64,000 nt of DNA, from positions 73,666,001 to 73,730,000 of the forward strand of contig JAUMIR010000003.1 of the NCBI GenBank assembly GCA_030847615.1, read 5' to 3'. A model generated the notes under the pieces. That model saw nothing but the letters and a program-made list of their open reading frames with translations, made no database searches and was not told the origin of the DNA. The stretch's first letter is position 1. The number at the start of each line of letters is the position of its first letter. Shown piece after piece: positions 12,401-23,500 of this stretch. Made by a program: the position numbers and the translations under genes. Source of the stretch: Gambelia wislizenii. Its lineage: Eukaryota > Chordata > Lepidosauria > Squamata > Crotaphytidae.

Positions 12401-15400
12401 TGAGATATTTTCTGTCCTCCATTGCCATTGGCACATGAAGATAGGCTTCCCTGGGATTGACGGAGACCATCCAGTCTCCCCTGTTCAGATTCCGCTGCAT
12501 AGTTTGTAACATTTCCATTTTGAACTTCTGCTTTTGAACGAAACAATTCACATACCTTAGGTTCAAGACAGGATGGTATGTACCTAAGTATCGTTGTTTT
12601 TCGATACAGTAAACAGAATAAACTCCTGTAAATTGATGTTGTTCTGGAACCTTCTCCACCGCTCCAATATTTATGAGATGTTGCATTTCGTCTGATACTA
12701 TTCTCCTTTCCTCCACCTCTTTCGTAATTGGAGAGATGACATATCTGTTTTTTGGTTTCCCATGGAAAATAATACGGTAACCTGTTTCAACTGTTTGTAG
12801 TACCCATTCATCCGAAGTTATCTTGTGCCACAGGGAACCGAACAACAGTAGTCTGCCTCCTACCTTCATCTTGTTTGTGTCAGAACTGTGATCTACCCCT
12901 TTTCTGGGTAGATCCTGCACATCTACTCTGGAATCCAATACCATACATTCCATTTCTAGGGTACTGCTCTCTGGGTTTGAACCACTGCTGTCTCTGGTAT
13001 CGGTAATCTGCTTGTTTTGTTGTCATTCTAACCCCTCAAAAGGAAGAGTAACCTGTAAATCCTCCCCTAAAGGGTCTCCTTTCTAATCTTCTCTTATGTA
13101 TTGTAGGCACAACTTGCTTTTTATTAGAATTTTCTACTAAAGCTTTCTCTAGTGATTTTTCTCCAAGAAGTAACCCCCCTGTATAGATTTGCTAAATTGT
13201 TTCATGATTTTTGATTTGTATCCCAGTGGCAAAGGCACAATGATCTCTTCACCACTGTGATCACTGTAATACTTCGTGACGCGAATGACACTGTGTCATG
13301 CCCTGCATCAGCAATATATTCCAAAGCCTTCTTGATTTCCCCATATGCTTTATATACAGTATACTCATCTAAACTCTGTGCTCAACTTCCTGCATCGATA
13401 ATATCACCGCCCTAGCAAACATTGATAATTCTGTGGATACCCTAATTGCATAAGCAGAAGTTTCATGTGCTTTTTAAAGGCAGCTTCTGCTCTCCTTTCA
13501 TCCACTTCTTTCAGCATAGTGTCACCTTCCCAGGGAACTATAGCTCACGACACTAAGGCTGCAATTCGGCCATCTTTCAAAGGGACCTTTAGCATTTCTG
13601 ACTGGGTTTTCTGAAACAAGTATAACTTCTTAGTAGTTAACAACATCTCCCACTCAGATTGTAGTAGATCTCTAAAGATATCTGGCAGTGGTATTTCTGC
13701 CGCCTGAGTTGTTTTTTAATCACTGAGGCTATTTTTTCCTCCTCCTTATCTACTTTCCAATCTGAATTGTCATGTAAACCAAGCATTGTAACAACTCTCT
13801 TCAGTAAACTTTTAAATAGATCGGCTTGAAATAATCTAGTGGAACCTCTGTCTGCATCATCCTCATCTTCTGGTGAACTTTCCATGTCATCACCTTCACC
13901 TATGTCCATCTCCATGTGATCCACATCTTCATCCATGTGCATCTCCACCTGTTCCAGGTGTTTAGTCTTTCTGGAACATTTCCTTGGTCTGATGTGACTA
14001 GTCTAGTCCTCATCCTGGCTAGAATTTATTTTCCTTTTCTTTGCCCTTTCCTCTTTTACTTCTTCCATTTCTGAGTTCTCTAACTGAACTGTGTGTTCCA
14101 TCAATTGTTTATTATAATGTAAGTCAACTTATTCCTCATTGATGTTACTCATAGTATTGGATTGTTGGAAATTATCAACTAGTGTTTTAACACTGCTTGC
14201 AACTTTTCTGCTATTGTTTCCCCGATGAGGGTATGTATATTCAAATTACCAATATTATTTAAAATGTTAGTAGATGTCTCAGAATGTGACTGCATATCAC
14301 ACATGCCTGTTGTTGTGTTTTTGTTATTGCCTGTTTTATAAAGCAGATCTGTTTCTATGGGTTGTATTTGTCTTTCTTGGTGTGTCTCTACTTGGATAGG
14401 CTCTGTAGTATTTGTCATAAATCCTCTCAAGAATGGCGAAAATTCTGGTGTTCTATGCAATGCTGGTGTATATCTTCCTGTGTTTAACAGCTGTCTTTCT
14501 GTTTCTGCAGCTGTAAACCCAGACACCTCACCTGCTGATGAATTCCAAGCTGTTTGTTGTGGAGAACTCTTGTATAGAGTAGCCCCTCTCTTTGACTCTT
14601 GGACGACCTCAGCCACACTTGCCCAGCTAGAGGGAGGTTGCTCCAGAGCTGCCCCTCCCATTGCTGCCAAAGCCAGTGATTCAAGTTGGCTCCCAGAAGC
14701 AAAATCAGGAGCTTTCGCTGCTACCGCAGCATTTTTCTCCCCATTGTGGCTCACAGTAAGGTCCGTTCACTTACTTTTGTCTGGTTTATTAATTGTTTGG
14801 GTTGTCGCAGCCGCTACTGCAGCCACTTCCTTAGGCTTCTGCATTGTAACAGCCACTATCGCAGCTGTCTCTTTAGCCTTATCTGACATCGTAGCCACTA
14901 CCGCAGCTGCTGTTTTGTCCAGCCCAATTTATTTTTGGGCAGTCTTATTTAAAGTAGAGCCTTTCCATTTTAAGTCCTCAGTATCTCCTCTCACTTGAGA
15001 ACATGAATATTTGTTTTAATTCTTCTGATATTCCCAAACCAGATAATCTCATTTCAGTGGGTTTCTGTAGGCCCTTGTTTTTCCATTTTGTCTTACCCTT
15101 GTCCAGCTGTTCCGTACCCAAGGGGAATTCACGGTTTTGAGTTGTTTTCTCTCTTTTTGTCAGTGCGATTATGCCTTTTTTCATTCTGATCTCTAGCTTC
15201 TATTTCCACCTTATCTATACTTTCTAGTTTTTACCTAACTGGCTATTCCCTGTGGGAAGGCTGAAAAACTGGTCTGGTCAGCTCGGCAGGAATTTAAAAA
15301 CTGGTAGGGAAGGTCAGTGGAGCAACGAATGAAACAGAAAAAGAACATTGATTCCTGGTTCGGCCTGGTTGGGTGGCACGTGGGGAACAACCCAATCAAA

Positions 15401-18400
15401 GTGGATAACTCCTCCATGCCATCCCATGAATGTTGACACCCTCATCCCATTTTGTTTCAGTATATATAACACACTAGTACATAATCTGCTATTACAATTA
15501 CTGAAGCATCAGAGATGCCAAATGCTGCCATTTGGATGCTATCTCACCCTAAGTAATTGAAACTAATAACCACAGGCAGACTCTCATTCCTGATGCGCCA
15601 GTGTTAGTCCCAGCTAGAAGTGGCTCTCAGCTGCTAATGTTCCTAATGTTCTTCGCCAGCTAATCATCTGAACAGTGGAGCTGCACTGAGAGGTATACAA
15701 TTGTCCCCTCAATTTTGCAGGGGTTAGGGGCACAAGACCCCCACGAAATTGAAAAAAACAGTGAATAAAATGTATGTAAAGATTGGTTTGGGGGGGCAGA
15801 TGGAATGCCCTGGAGGAGGAGGAAGAGAGGCTTGTGGCCCACTGCCACAACCCTGCCCGCCTAGGCCTCCCAGGCTTCCGCCACCACCACCACAGTTATT
15901 TGTCCCATCACCACTACCATACCACTGGGGCTGCAGCCACCATGTCATTGCTGAGCATGCTCGCCGCAAAGGCTTTGAGGCGAACGCAGTGGGGCTTTGC
16001 TCGGTCTTTGCCTCCCCCTCTCACAGGGAACAAAAGCTGAGCAATCCCATAGCACTCACCGTGGGTATGTTCAGCTTTTGTTCCCTGTGGGGTAAAAAGC
16101 TGAAGACCGCTCAACACCCCCCCCCACAGCTTTGTGGTGAGGCTTTACTCAGTTCTTGGCTTTTCTCCCAACAGAGAACGAAAGATGAGCAAACCCGCGG
16201 CACTTGCTGCAGTTTTGTTTGGCTTTCATTCCCTGTGGGGCAAAAAGCTGAAGACCAATCATCCCCACCTGTGGCGGGTTTGTTTGGCTTTCATTCCCTG
16301 TGCGGCAATAAGACCGATTACCCCCCCCCCTCCACGGCTTTGTGGCAAGGCTTTGCTCAGTTCTTGGCTTTTCCCCCTTCGCCACCTTTGTGATGCTTTC
16401 GGTGGCACTAGCCGCCACTGGCTCCTCATGCCCACACAGAGGAGATGAAGGGAAGCCGCCGTCGCCACCATGAGGAAGCCGTACCGGCTGTCACCCTTCA
16501 CCAGATTTGTGGTGCTTTCGGTGGCGCTGAGGCCCAGCCGCCCCTTGCAGCGCCTTCTGTCTCCCGGGCTTGGCACCAAGCAGCCCCAGCCTCAGCAGCA
16601 GGAGCGGGAGGGGGGAGCCGGGTGCAAGATGGGTGAGGGTGAGGTCGAGTGGATGACGGGGTGGCTGGTGGTGCTGCTGCTGCTGCCGCTGCCGCAATCC
16701 CAGGGAGGCTGGCCAAAGCCAACTCTATGAATTCACAAAACCTTGAAATGGAAGCTGTGAAAAGGAAGGGACTGTATACAAGGCTTGGGCTTCTCAGCCA
16801 GTCAGAAGAGAATCTTACTTAGTTACCTGAACTTCATGCCTGAATCCTTAGCTGAGCGCGCTGAGCAGTGAAACTCTGAAGCACCAGAGCCTTCTAGGAT
16901 TCTCTGCAGGTTTCTCTCTGTTATGCCTCCACCTGGTGGAAAGAATACCCATTGCTCAGTCATAAATGTGGACTGAAGCACTGGTTGCTTCAAGAAACCA
17001 ACAAAGCCAGATCTCTAGAGATATTCCAAAAAGAGGAAATGTTTTGCTCTGAGCCTGTGGTGAGGAAACTACAGCCTGTGGACCATGTGTGACCCCCAAC
17101 TTCAGTTTTAAAGATCCCCAAACCACCTGATACCCCCCCAAGGCAAAAACCCTATACCTGAAAAGCCCACCTGGAGTGGTAATTTCCTTGTACAGTTGCC
17201 CCTTCATATTTGATGGGGTTTGGTTCCAGGACTCCTCCGTGGATACCAAAATCCATGAATACTCAAGTCCCGTTATCTGCAATGGCATAGCAAAATGGTG
17301 TCCCTTATATAAGATGGCAAAATCAAGGTTTGCTTTTAAGATTATTATTTTTTTAAGAATATTTTCAAGCCGTGAATACTTAAATCCATGGATACCAAAT
17401 CCGTGTATATGGAGGGACAACTGTATATCATTCCCTTTCCAACCCCCTGCCAAACGCATCCAAAGCAAAACTGAAAACCAACTTGAAAAACCCCAGGGGG
17501 AAAAACCCAAAATAAACCTCTGGTTACTTTAAGAGCATTTTCAGCCCAATTGGAGAGCAAAAAATTGCTCCTGTGATAGTTGCCCCACTGCAGTCTACAG
17601 AAAACATTCCCAAGTGTCAATGTGAATTGATGCTGCAGTATGCTGACCTCCTAAACATAATATGCCTCTTAGAACAGAGCCCATGGCTTCGGGACACTAT
17701 ATTGTTACCAACTTGGCTATTGTGATTGGCACAAATAAGTCCATCTGTCTGACAACCAATGATTTGACAAAAGAAAATGAAGGAAGAGGCTACAAATCTC
17801 TTTCCTTTCTCTACATAATATATACATAACAGAGTTTGAGGAAGGGACAGATAGCTAAAAACTGTTTACAGTTTTAATTTGGATTGACCATTGAGTAGAG
17901 CAACAGAATAGCTGAACTGGAAGTAGGCTGGGGATCCACACTATTGCTCTAAGAGTCTGAAGTAATTTCAGAGTTTGTTGCCTACTACAGAATCTATTTA
18001 GTACCACTGTGCTCTGATTTGCAAATCAAACATATACTACAAAGATACTGTTAAGTCTCCAGTGGCTTCTCTTCAAAAGGAAACTAAACTCTGTAGCATA
18101 ATTTCAGAAGTTCTTATCACCTGGGAAAACTGGGGGGGGGGGAATAATATAGTGGGGGTGCCTGGCCTATATTAACTAGTGGTACTCACAACAGAATCCT
18201 ACCTGGTACTACAACAATCCTGCCCTTAGCCTGAAAAGGAAGAGGAAAGCAGATTAGTACTTTTCCTTGTAAGAGAAAACATAATACATGGATAGGAACA
18301 ACCATCTTATTTAGAAAGATACAGCATTATCTGTAGAATTTGATTTTCATTTTTTTAAATGCTCCTTTCTAGAGGTTTGCTCTACATTACTCCCATGCTA

Positions 18401-20522
18401 AGGCTTTTATGCATTCTTCCAATAAGGTATACAGCCTCCCACAAAATTCATCATCACTGTCTCTCACAGTGCAGCTACTTCACCTTCACAATCATGAGAG
18501 AGGCAGAGAGATAGAGAGATGAAGGAATTTTAAGCAACTACATGCCCTCTATGTTAATCTTTTTTGGCTCTATTACATTCTACTGAAAACATGAGGCATA
18601 TGTGTGCAATATAGATATTTTGTATCTTCCTGAGAAGAACAGATGTATTTTGTTGCAGTATCCTAGGGATTAATGTGATACCCAGAAGCTATAATATCAG
18701 ATAGTGCCATGCACATGTCCTGTATATTCAGCTGGGAAGCCAGATATTCATCAGGGTAATACCTTCACCATCTTGAAGCTGATGACTGAGAGCTAGCTGC
18801 TTTTTTTCTGGCTCTCACTATGCACTGCCTGTTCTTTTAGGTAGCAATATTCAAAAAATCAAGGCAAAAGTAAGCAGTAGTACAAAGTGGGGAGGAATGA
18901 CATCTCACCTGATCTGTCAGCCGCTTGATCAAGGGCAGCCCCTCCAAGGCAGAGCTGTCACAACCACTAGTCAACACCCGTTCAAAACCTAGTGATATCA
19001 GTGTTTCCAAGGCTATCATTGGATCATAGACCATGTCAAAAGCTGCAGAGAAAATAGACAGTCAGTCTGTGCTGGCAAATATAGATGGCAAACCACATGT
19101 TGGGACATGGGTTTAGTCTGGGCTGGAGTAACTTCTTTGGCAAGAGAATAGAATTGGCTCTTAAGAACACATTGGGGGCTGAAGAACATCAGTGGGAAGG
19201 TCCAAGTTGCTCCCATGTACACATACACCTGAAAATGTCCTCCCTCTCCAATAGAAACAATGCAGTTAGAGTTTTTTAAAGCCTTGATTGGCAGCAGTGG
19301 AGGCTTTTCAAAAACCTGATAGCAACATGGAAGAAGGATTTTCTATTCTAATTTATTTTTTGGAGCATGCGAGTAAACACAGCACTTGGGAGGATGTAGT
19401 TAGGCTTTTAAAAGCTTACATTGATGCCAGTGAAGGGCAGGGAAAACTATCTCTGATCAATGATTTAAGATAAGAGATTTCCCACACACACACACACCTT
19501 AGCTCACTTCTTTTCTTTTTTTCTGATTACAGAGATGAAATGGGAGAGGGGTCAAGGCTTCAGAGAGAATTGGTGGGCCACATGAGGATTCCCCACAGAC
19601 CTTTCACAGGCCTAGCCCATACTGAACCCAAAATCCCTGGTAGACAACACTATGGTGTGTAATGACCAACTTTAATCATCATATTCCCCAACAGACTAGT
19701 CTGAAGTGCTTGAGCCTATACTCTTCAAGGAAGAGTCCAGCTTCCATTCCCCACTACAAGTCCCAAAAACTCACCTCTGTGGAAAGTGACTGGCAGAGGG
19801 CGTGAAGCAGCTGCAAAAAAGAACAGAATCCAGATGGTTAGGACATGTTTGCTGAGGAGAGAACATTTCCTTTTCTAGCAAAGGCAACACTTCTACTACA
19901 GGCACTGGAGAGAAAAATAACCTCTCCGTACACTTCAGCACTTGCCAGTACAGTCACCATCAAACCTTGCTTCCGTAATATGGATTCATCATCAATCTGC
20001 ATCAATGACCACCTACATCAACTGCCTCTTCATAGGGAATTTCTTTATACATTTTATACATCCCACATGATAGACTTACATAGTCAGTGAAGAGGTAAGC
20101 TTGCCATGGAGTAAAAAGCACCTGCTACCTACGTAGGTTAACCACCCACAAAGTTAAATAAGCCATGTTTCTAACTGGAATTCCTTCTCTGGCAGCCTCT
20201 TTACTGCTCAGCTCTTTTAGGCTGGATTGTTCTAATTTGTTATTTCTGAAACTGCCCTTGAAGATGTTCTGGAAGTGTCAGGATTGTGTCTCTAGAATTG
20301 TGACTTGTGCACCATATTGTAGCAACTCAATTTCTGATTGATCTAGATTGGCTGCCTATTTATTTCCAAGCCTAATTCAAGATGTGCTTACCTTTAAAGG
20401 CATAAATAGCTTGGGACTCAAATATCTGGAGAAGCACCTCCTCATACCAACCTGCCTGTACCTTAACATTTTCTTAAGATGGGGCCCTTCTTTCTGTATC
20501 AACAGTAGAAGATGTAAATTAT

Positions 20523-20565
<43 letters not shown>

Positions 20566-23500
20566 ATATTTAAAAGATAGGACATTTCTGCTATGGCACA
20601 CTGGTTTTGGAACACATTCCCTAAGGAACTTTAAAATTAAACTCATCTTAGAGTTACGTCAAGACATTTTTAATCACCAAGGAAATTTTAAACTACTGTA
20701 TTCCTCCTGTTAATAGTATTTCTTCACTGCCTCTTGCCTTTCATAAGGCACTGTCTGTCTATGTGATGATTATTTGTAGCATTGTAGTCAGAGATTTGAA
20801 CTTTGTTGTTCTACATACCACCCTGGAATCCATTCACATGAAGGGCAATATAGCAATTAAAATTAAAATATATGAAAATGACTAGTATTCCCTAGCACTG
20901 GCATTATTTGTGATCCCCTTTCTTAGTTAAACGTGTTTGGGGTTACCAGATGCAGAGTCTTGTGAGGAATCAGACATTCAGCAGATACTTTCTCTCTGTG
21001 GACATGAGATCTGGTATTAAAAAGCAAAAGAAGATATTCAGCAAGGATGACAAATGTTGTCTCCTTTGTTCTGTAAAGAACAATGGCTTGCAGCTGGAAA
21101 ATGGGCCCAACATTAAATGTGAGGAAGGACATCCTCAAAGTTCAGCAGTAAGGACATCAAGTACATCCTTGTCTTTTGGCCCTTAAGCTAGGGCAGGCCT
21201 ACACAACTCCGCAGGAGGTATGAGCTGAAATCAAAACAGGCCAAACTTCTGAGGTCTGCAGATAGATTTTTAGCTGCTCACTTTCCAAATGTATAATTAA
21301 GTAATTATAAAAATTACTATTAATTAATTAATTAGTTAGTTAGTTAGTTAGTAATAAAGGTATAATTATATCCTCTTTCTCCTCTTTCTCTCCCCGGGTG
21401 CCTCGCTCACTCCACAGCACTCCTCTCCCTCAGTCTGCCCCGGGGGTGCTTGCTGGGGTGGCCATACCTCTATCCCTGCCACCAATCATCTCCTCAGAGT
21501 GAGGGAAGGCAGAGGCCACTTCAGCTCCCAGCAGTCAGGGGATAAAGCGGCCTCCGCCTTTCTGAGCCGCCAACTGCCAAATTAGGTCTTTATGGCAGAG
21601 GCCGCTTCAGCCCTTGGCATCAGTGGCCATCCGAGGAGCCCTGGCCTTCGAATGGCCTCTGATTCAGTGGCAGCGGCAGCAAGCTTTGTCGTATAAGGAG
21701 GCCCGAATCAAGGGAGGCCTTTCTACCTACTAAAGCCCGCTGCTGCTGCCCACCTCATCAGAGGCCATCTGAGGAACCCTAGCCTTCAAACGGCCACTGA
21801 CTCATTGGCAGTGGCTGCAGGCAGTAGGCTTTGATGGGTAGGTAGGCCCGAGTCGAGGGAGGCCTCTCTACCTGCCAAAGCCTGCCACTGCCTCCTACCG
21901 CTGCCTGCTATGTCAAAGGTCATCTGAGGAACGCCTCTGACTCAGTGGCAGCAGTGGCGTACTGTGGGAGGACGCCTGAAAGTCCCAGCTGTCTAGGCAC
22001 ACCGGACAGACACCCTAAGGGAATTTCATGCTCCTTCCTTCCTGCCTCAATTGGGTAATAAAACATCTTCAAAGTAAGTTTTCAGGAAGACTCAGGAAGC
22101 TAGCTTAATTTTTCATAACCCAGTGTTATCCTGCTATCGGTAGTTTCACATGGTAGCTTGCCTTGATGTATTTCACATCCCTATGTTAGATTTCTAGGTG
22201 CACCCTTTGATCCTAGGGATGGAGTGTATCATAGACAGATGGTTAGCAAATGGTTAACCATGCCTATGTGACTCTTAAACTATATAAACTGTAACCCCTG
22301 AATGGGGGGGAGAGAGCCTGCATTCTTGAGGCTGCATTCCTTAGCAACCCTGCCTGCATATGCATCCTCAAAGAGCAGCCTCCATTGTTCTCTCCTAATG
22401 TCTCTCTGTTAGCATGCAAACTCTGAATAAATCTGTGTAGCAGTTTGCTCATCTTTCATGATGCTTCTTTGTTACTTGCTGTAACAGTGTACAGCAGGCT
22501 TTGGCGGGTAGGGAGGGCCGAGTCAAGGGAGGCCTTTCTACCCACCAAAGCCTGCCATTGCCCACTGCCACTGCCTCCCGCATCAAAGGCCATCTGAGGA
22601 GCCCTGGCCTTTGAATGGCCTCTGACATAGCAGCTGTGGGCAGCAGGCTTTGGCGGGTAAGGAGGTCTGAATTGAGGGAGGCTTTTGTACCCGCCAAAGC
22701 CCACTGCTGCTGCCCACTGTGGCAGAGGCCATCCAAGGAGCCCTTGCCTTTGAATGGCCTCTTACTAAGCAGCAGGCTTTGGCGGGTACAGAGGCCTGAA
22801 CTGAGGGAGGCTGAGTTGTGGGCCGCACAAAATCATTTGGTGGGCCCCAGGCGGCTTGTGGGCTGTATGCTGTGCAGGTCTGGGCTAGCAGACAGGAAAT
22901 TATAGCTTTCCAGATATTGATGAACTACGTTCCCCGTCATTACTCACCACTGACCAGGGTATCTGAGACTGATGGGACCTGTAGTCTAACAACATCTGAA
23001 AGACAACAGATTGCACAGTCCTACTTTAAGCATACTGTAGTCCAAAAACACCACAACTGAGAACAGTGGGGCAAACTCTACCAAACAACTAGTCCTTTGG
23101 GGAGATGGGATCTTGGCTCTTACTCAAAAAAAAAAAAAATCATTTACTCACTTTGCTGCTTGCAGGCATCCGAACTATGAAATTAAAAGCTGGCACCACC
23201 CTACAATGATGGTCACAATCAAGTATCAAATAAACCTCATAAAAAGCAAGGCTATCTCACCCAGCAGTGCTGTGCAGAGCTCTGTATCCACACGCCCATC
23301 CTCAGTCAAGGCTCCAAACACCAGCCCATCTGCCCCATGTTGCTTGGCCAGTCGGATGTCAGCCTTCATCACCTCCACTTCCCGGTCAGAATAGAGGAAG
23401 TCCCCCCCACGGGGTCGTATCATCGTGAATACCGGCACCCGTATACACTGCTTCACCACTTGCAGAAGCCCTACATAAAAAGAGAGGTTTGGGACATGGT

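Larger units (their letters stand above)
9893..15431 (-). mobile_element. DIRS-type retrotransposon, decayed, in CUTC last intron
   Basis: The 5.5-kb element is bounded by inverted terminal repeats of about 130 bp, 9893-10023 and 15293-15431, which share the sequence ccactttgattgggttgttcc. It has an internal complementary region at 10200-10320 whose two halves match the outer edges of the terminal repeats, as in DIRS1. Coding order on the minus strand is gag-like, reverse transcriptase, RNase H, tyrosine recombinase. Frames are broken by stops and shifts, so it looks inactive. It lies in the same orientation as CUTC and must be spliced out with the intron. Confidence 0.9.
21194..22882. mobile_element. 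hAT-like non-autonomous element
   Basis: The left end caggcctacacaact and the reverse complement of the right end, cagacctgcacagc, are inverted copies. The right end also carries the ggcccacaa and gggcc words common in hAT MITEs. The adjoining 8-mers agctaggg and ggctagca are imperfect matches, so the target duplication is only tentative. The inside is filled by a GC-rich tandem array and a solo LTR. Confidence 0.55.

Noticed and set aside
14357..14998. 213-codon plus-strand frame
   Set aside because: It is the antisense of the DIRS gag-like region and has no recognisable domain.
15749..16730. Several overlapping frames over 80 codons
   Set aside because: They lie in tandem repeats of a Tigger-like element, exist in many frames at once and match no family.
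20529..20561. CRISPR-like or satellite array
   Set aside because: It is a plain (AT)n microsatellite within a LINE fragment.
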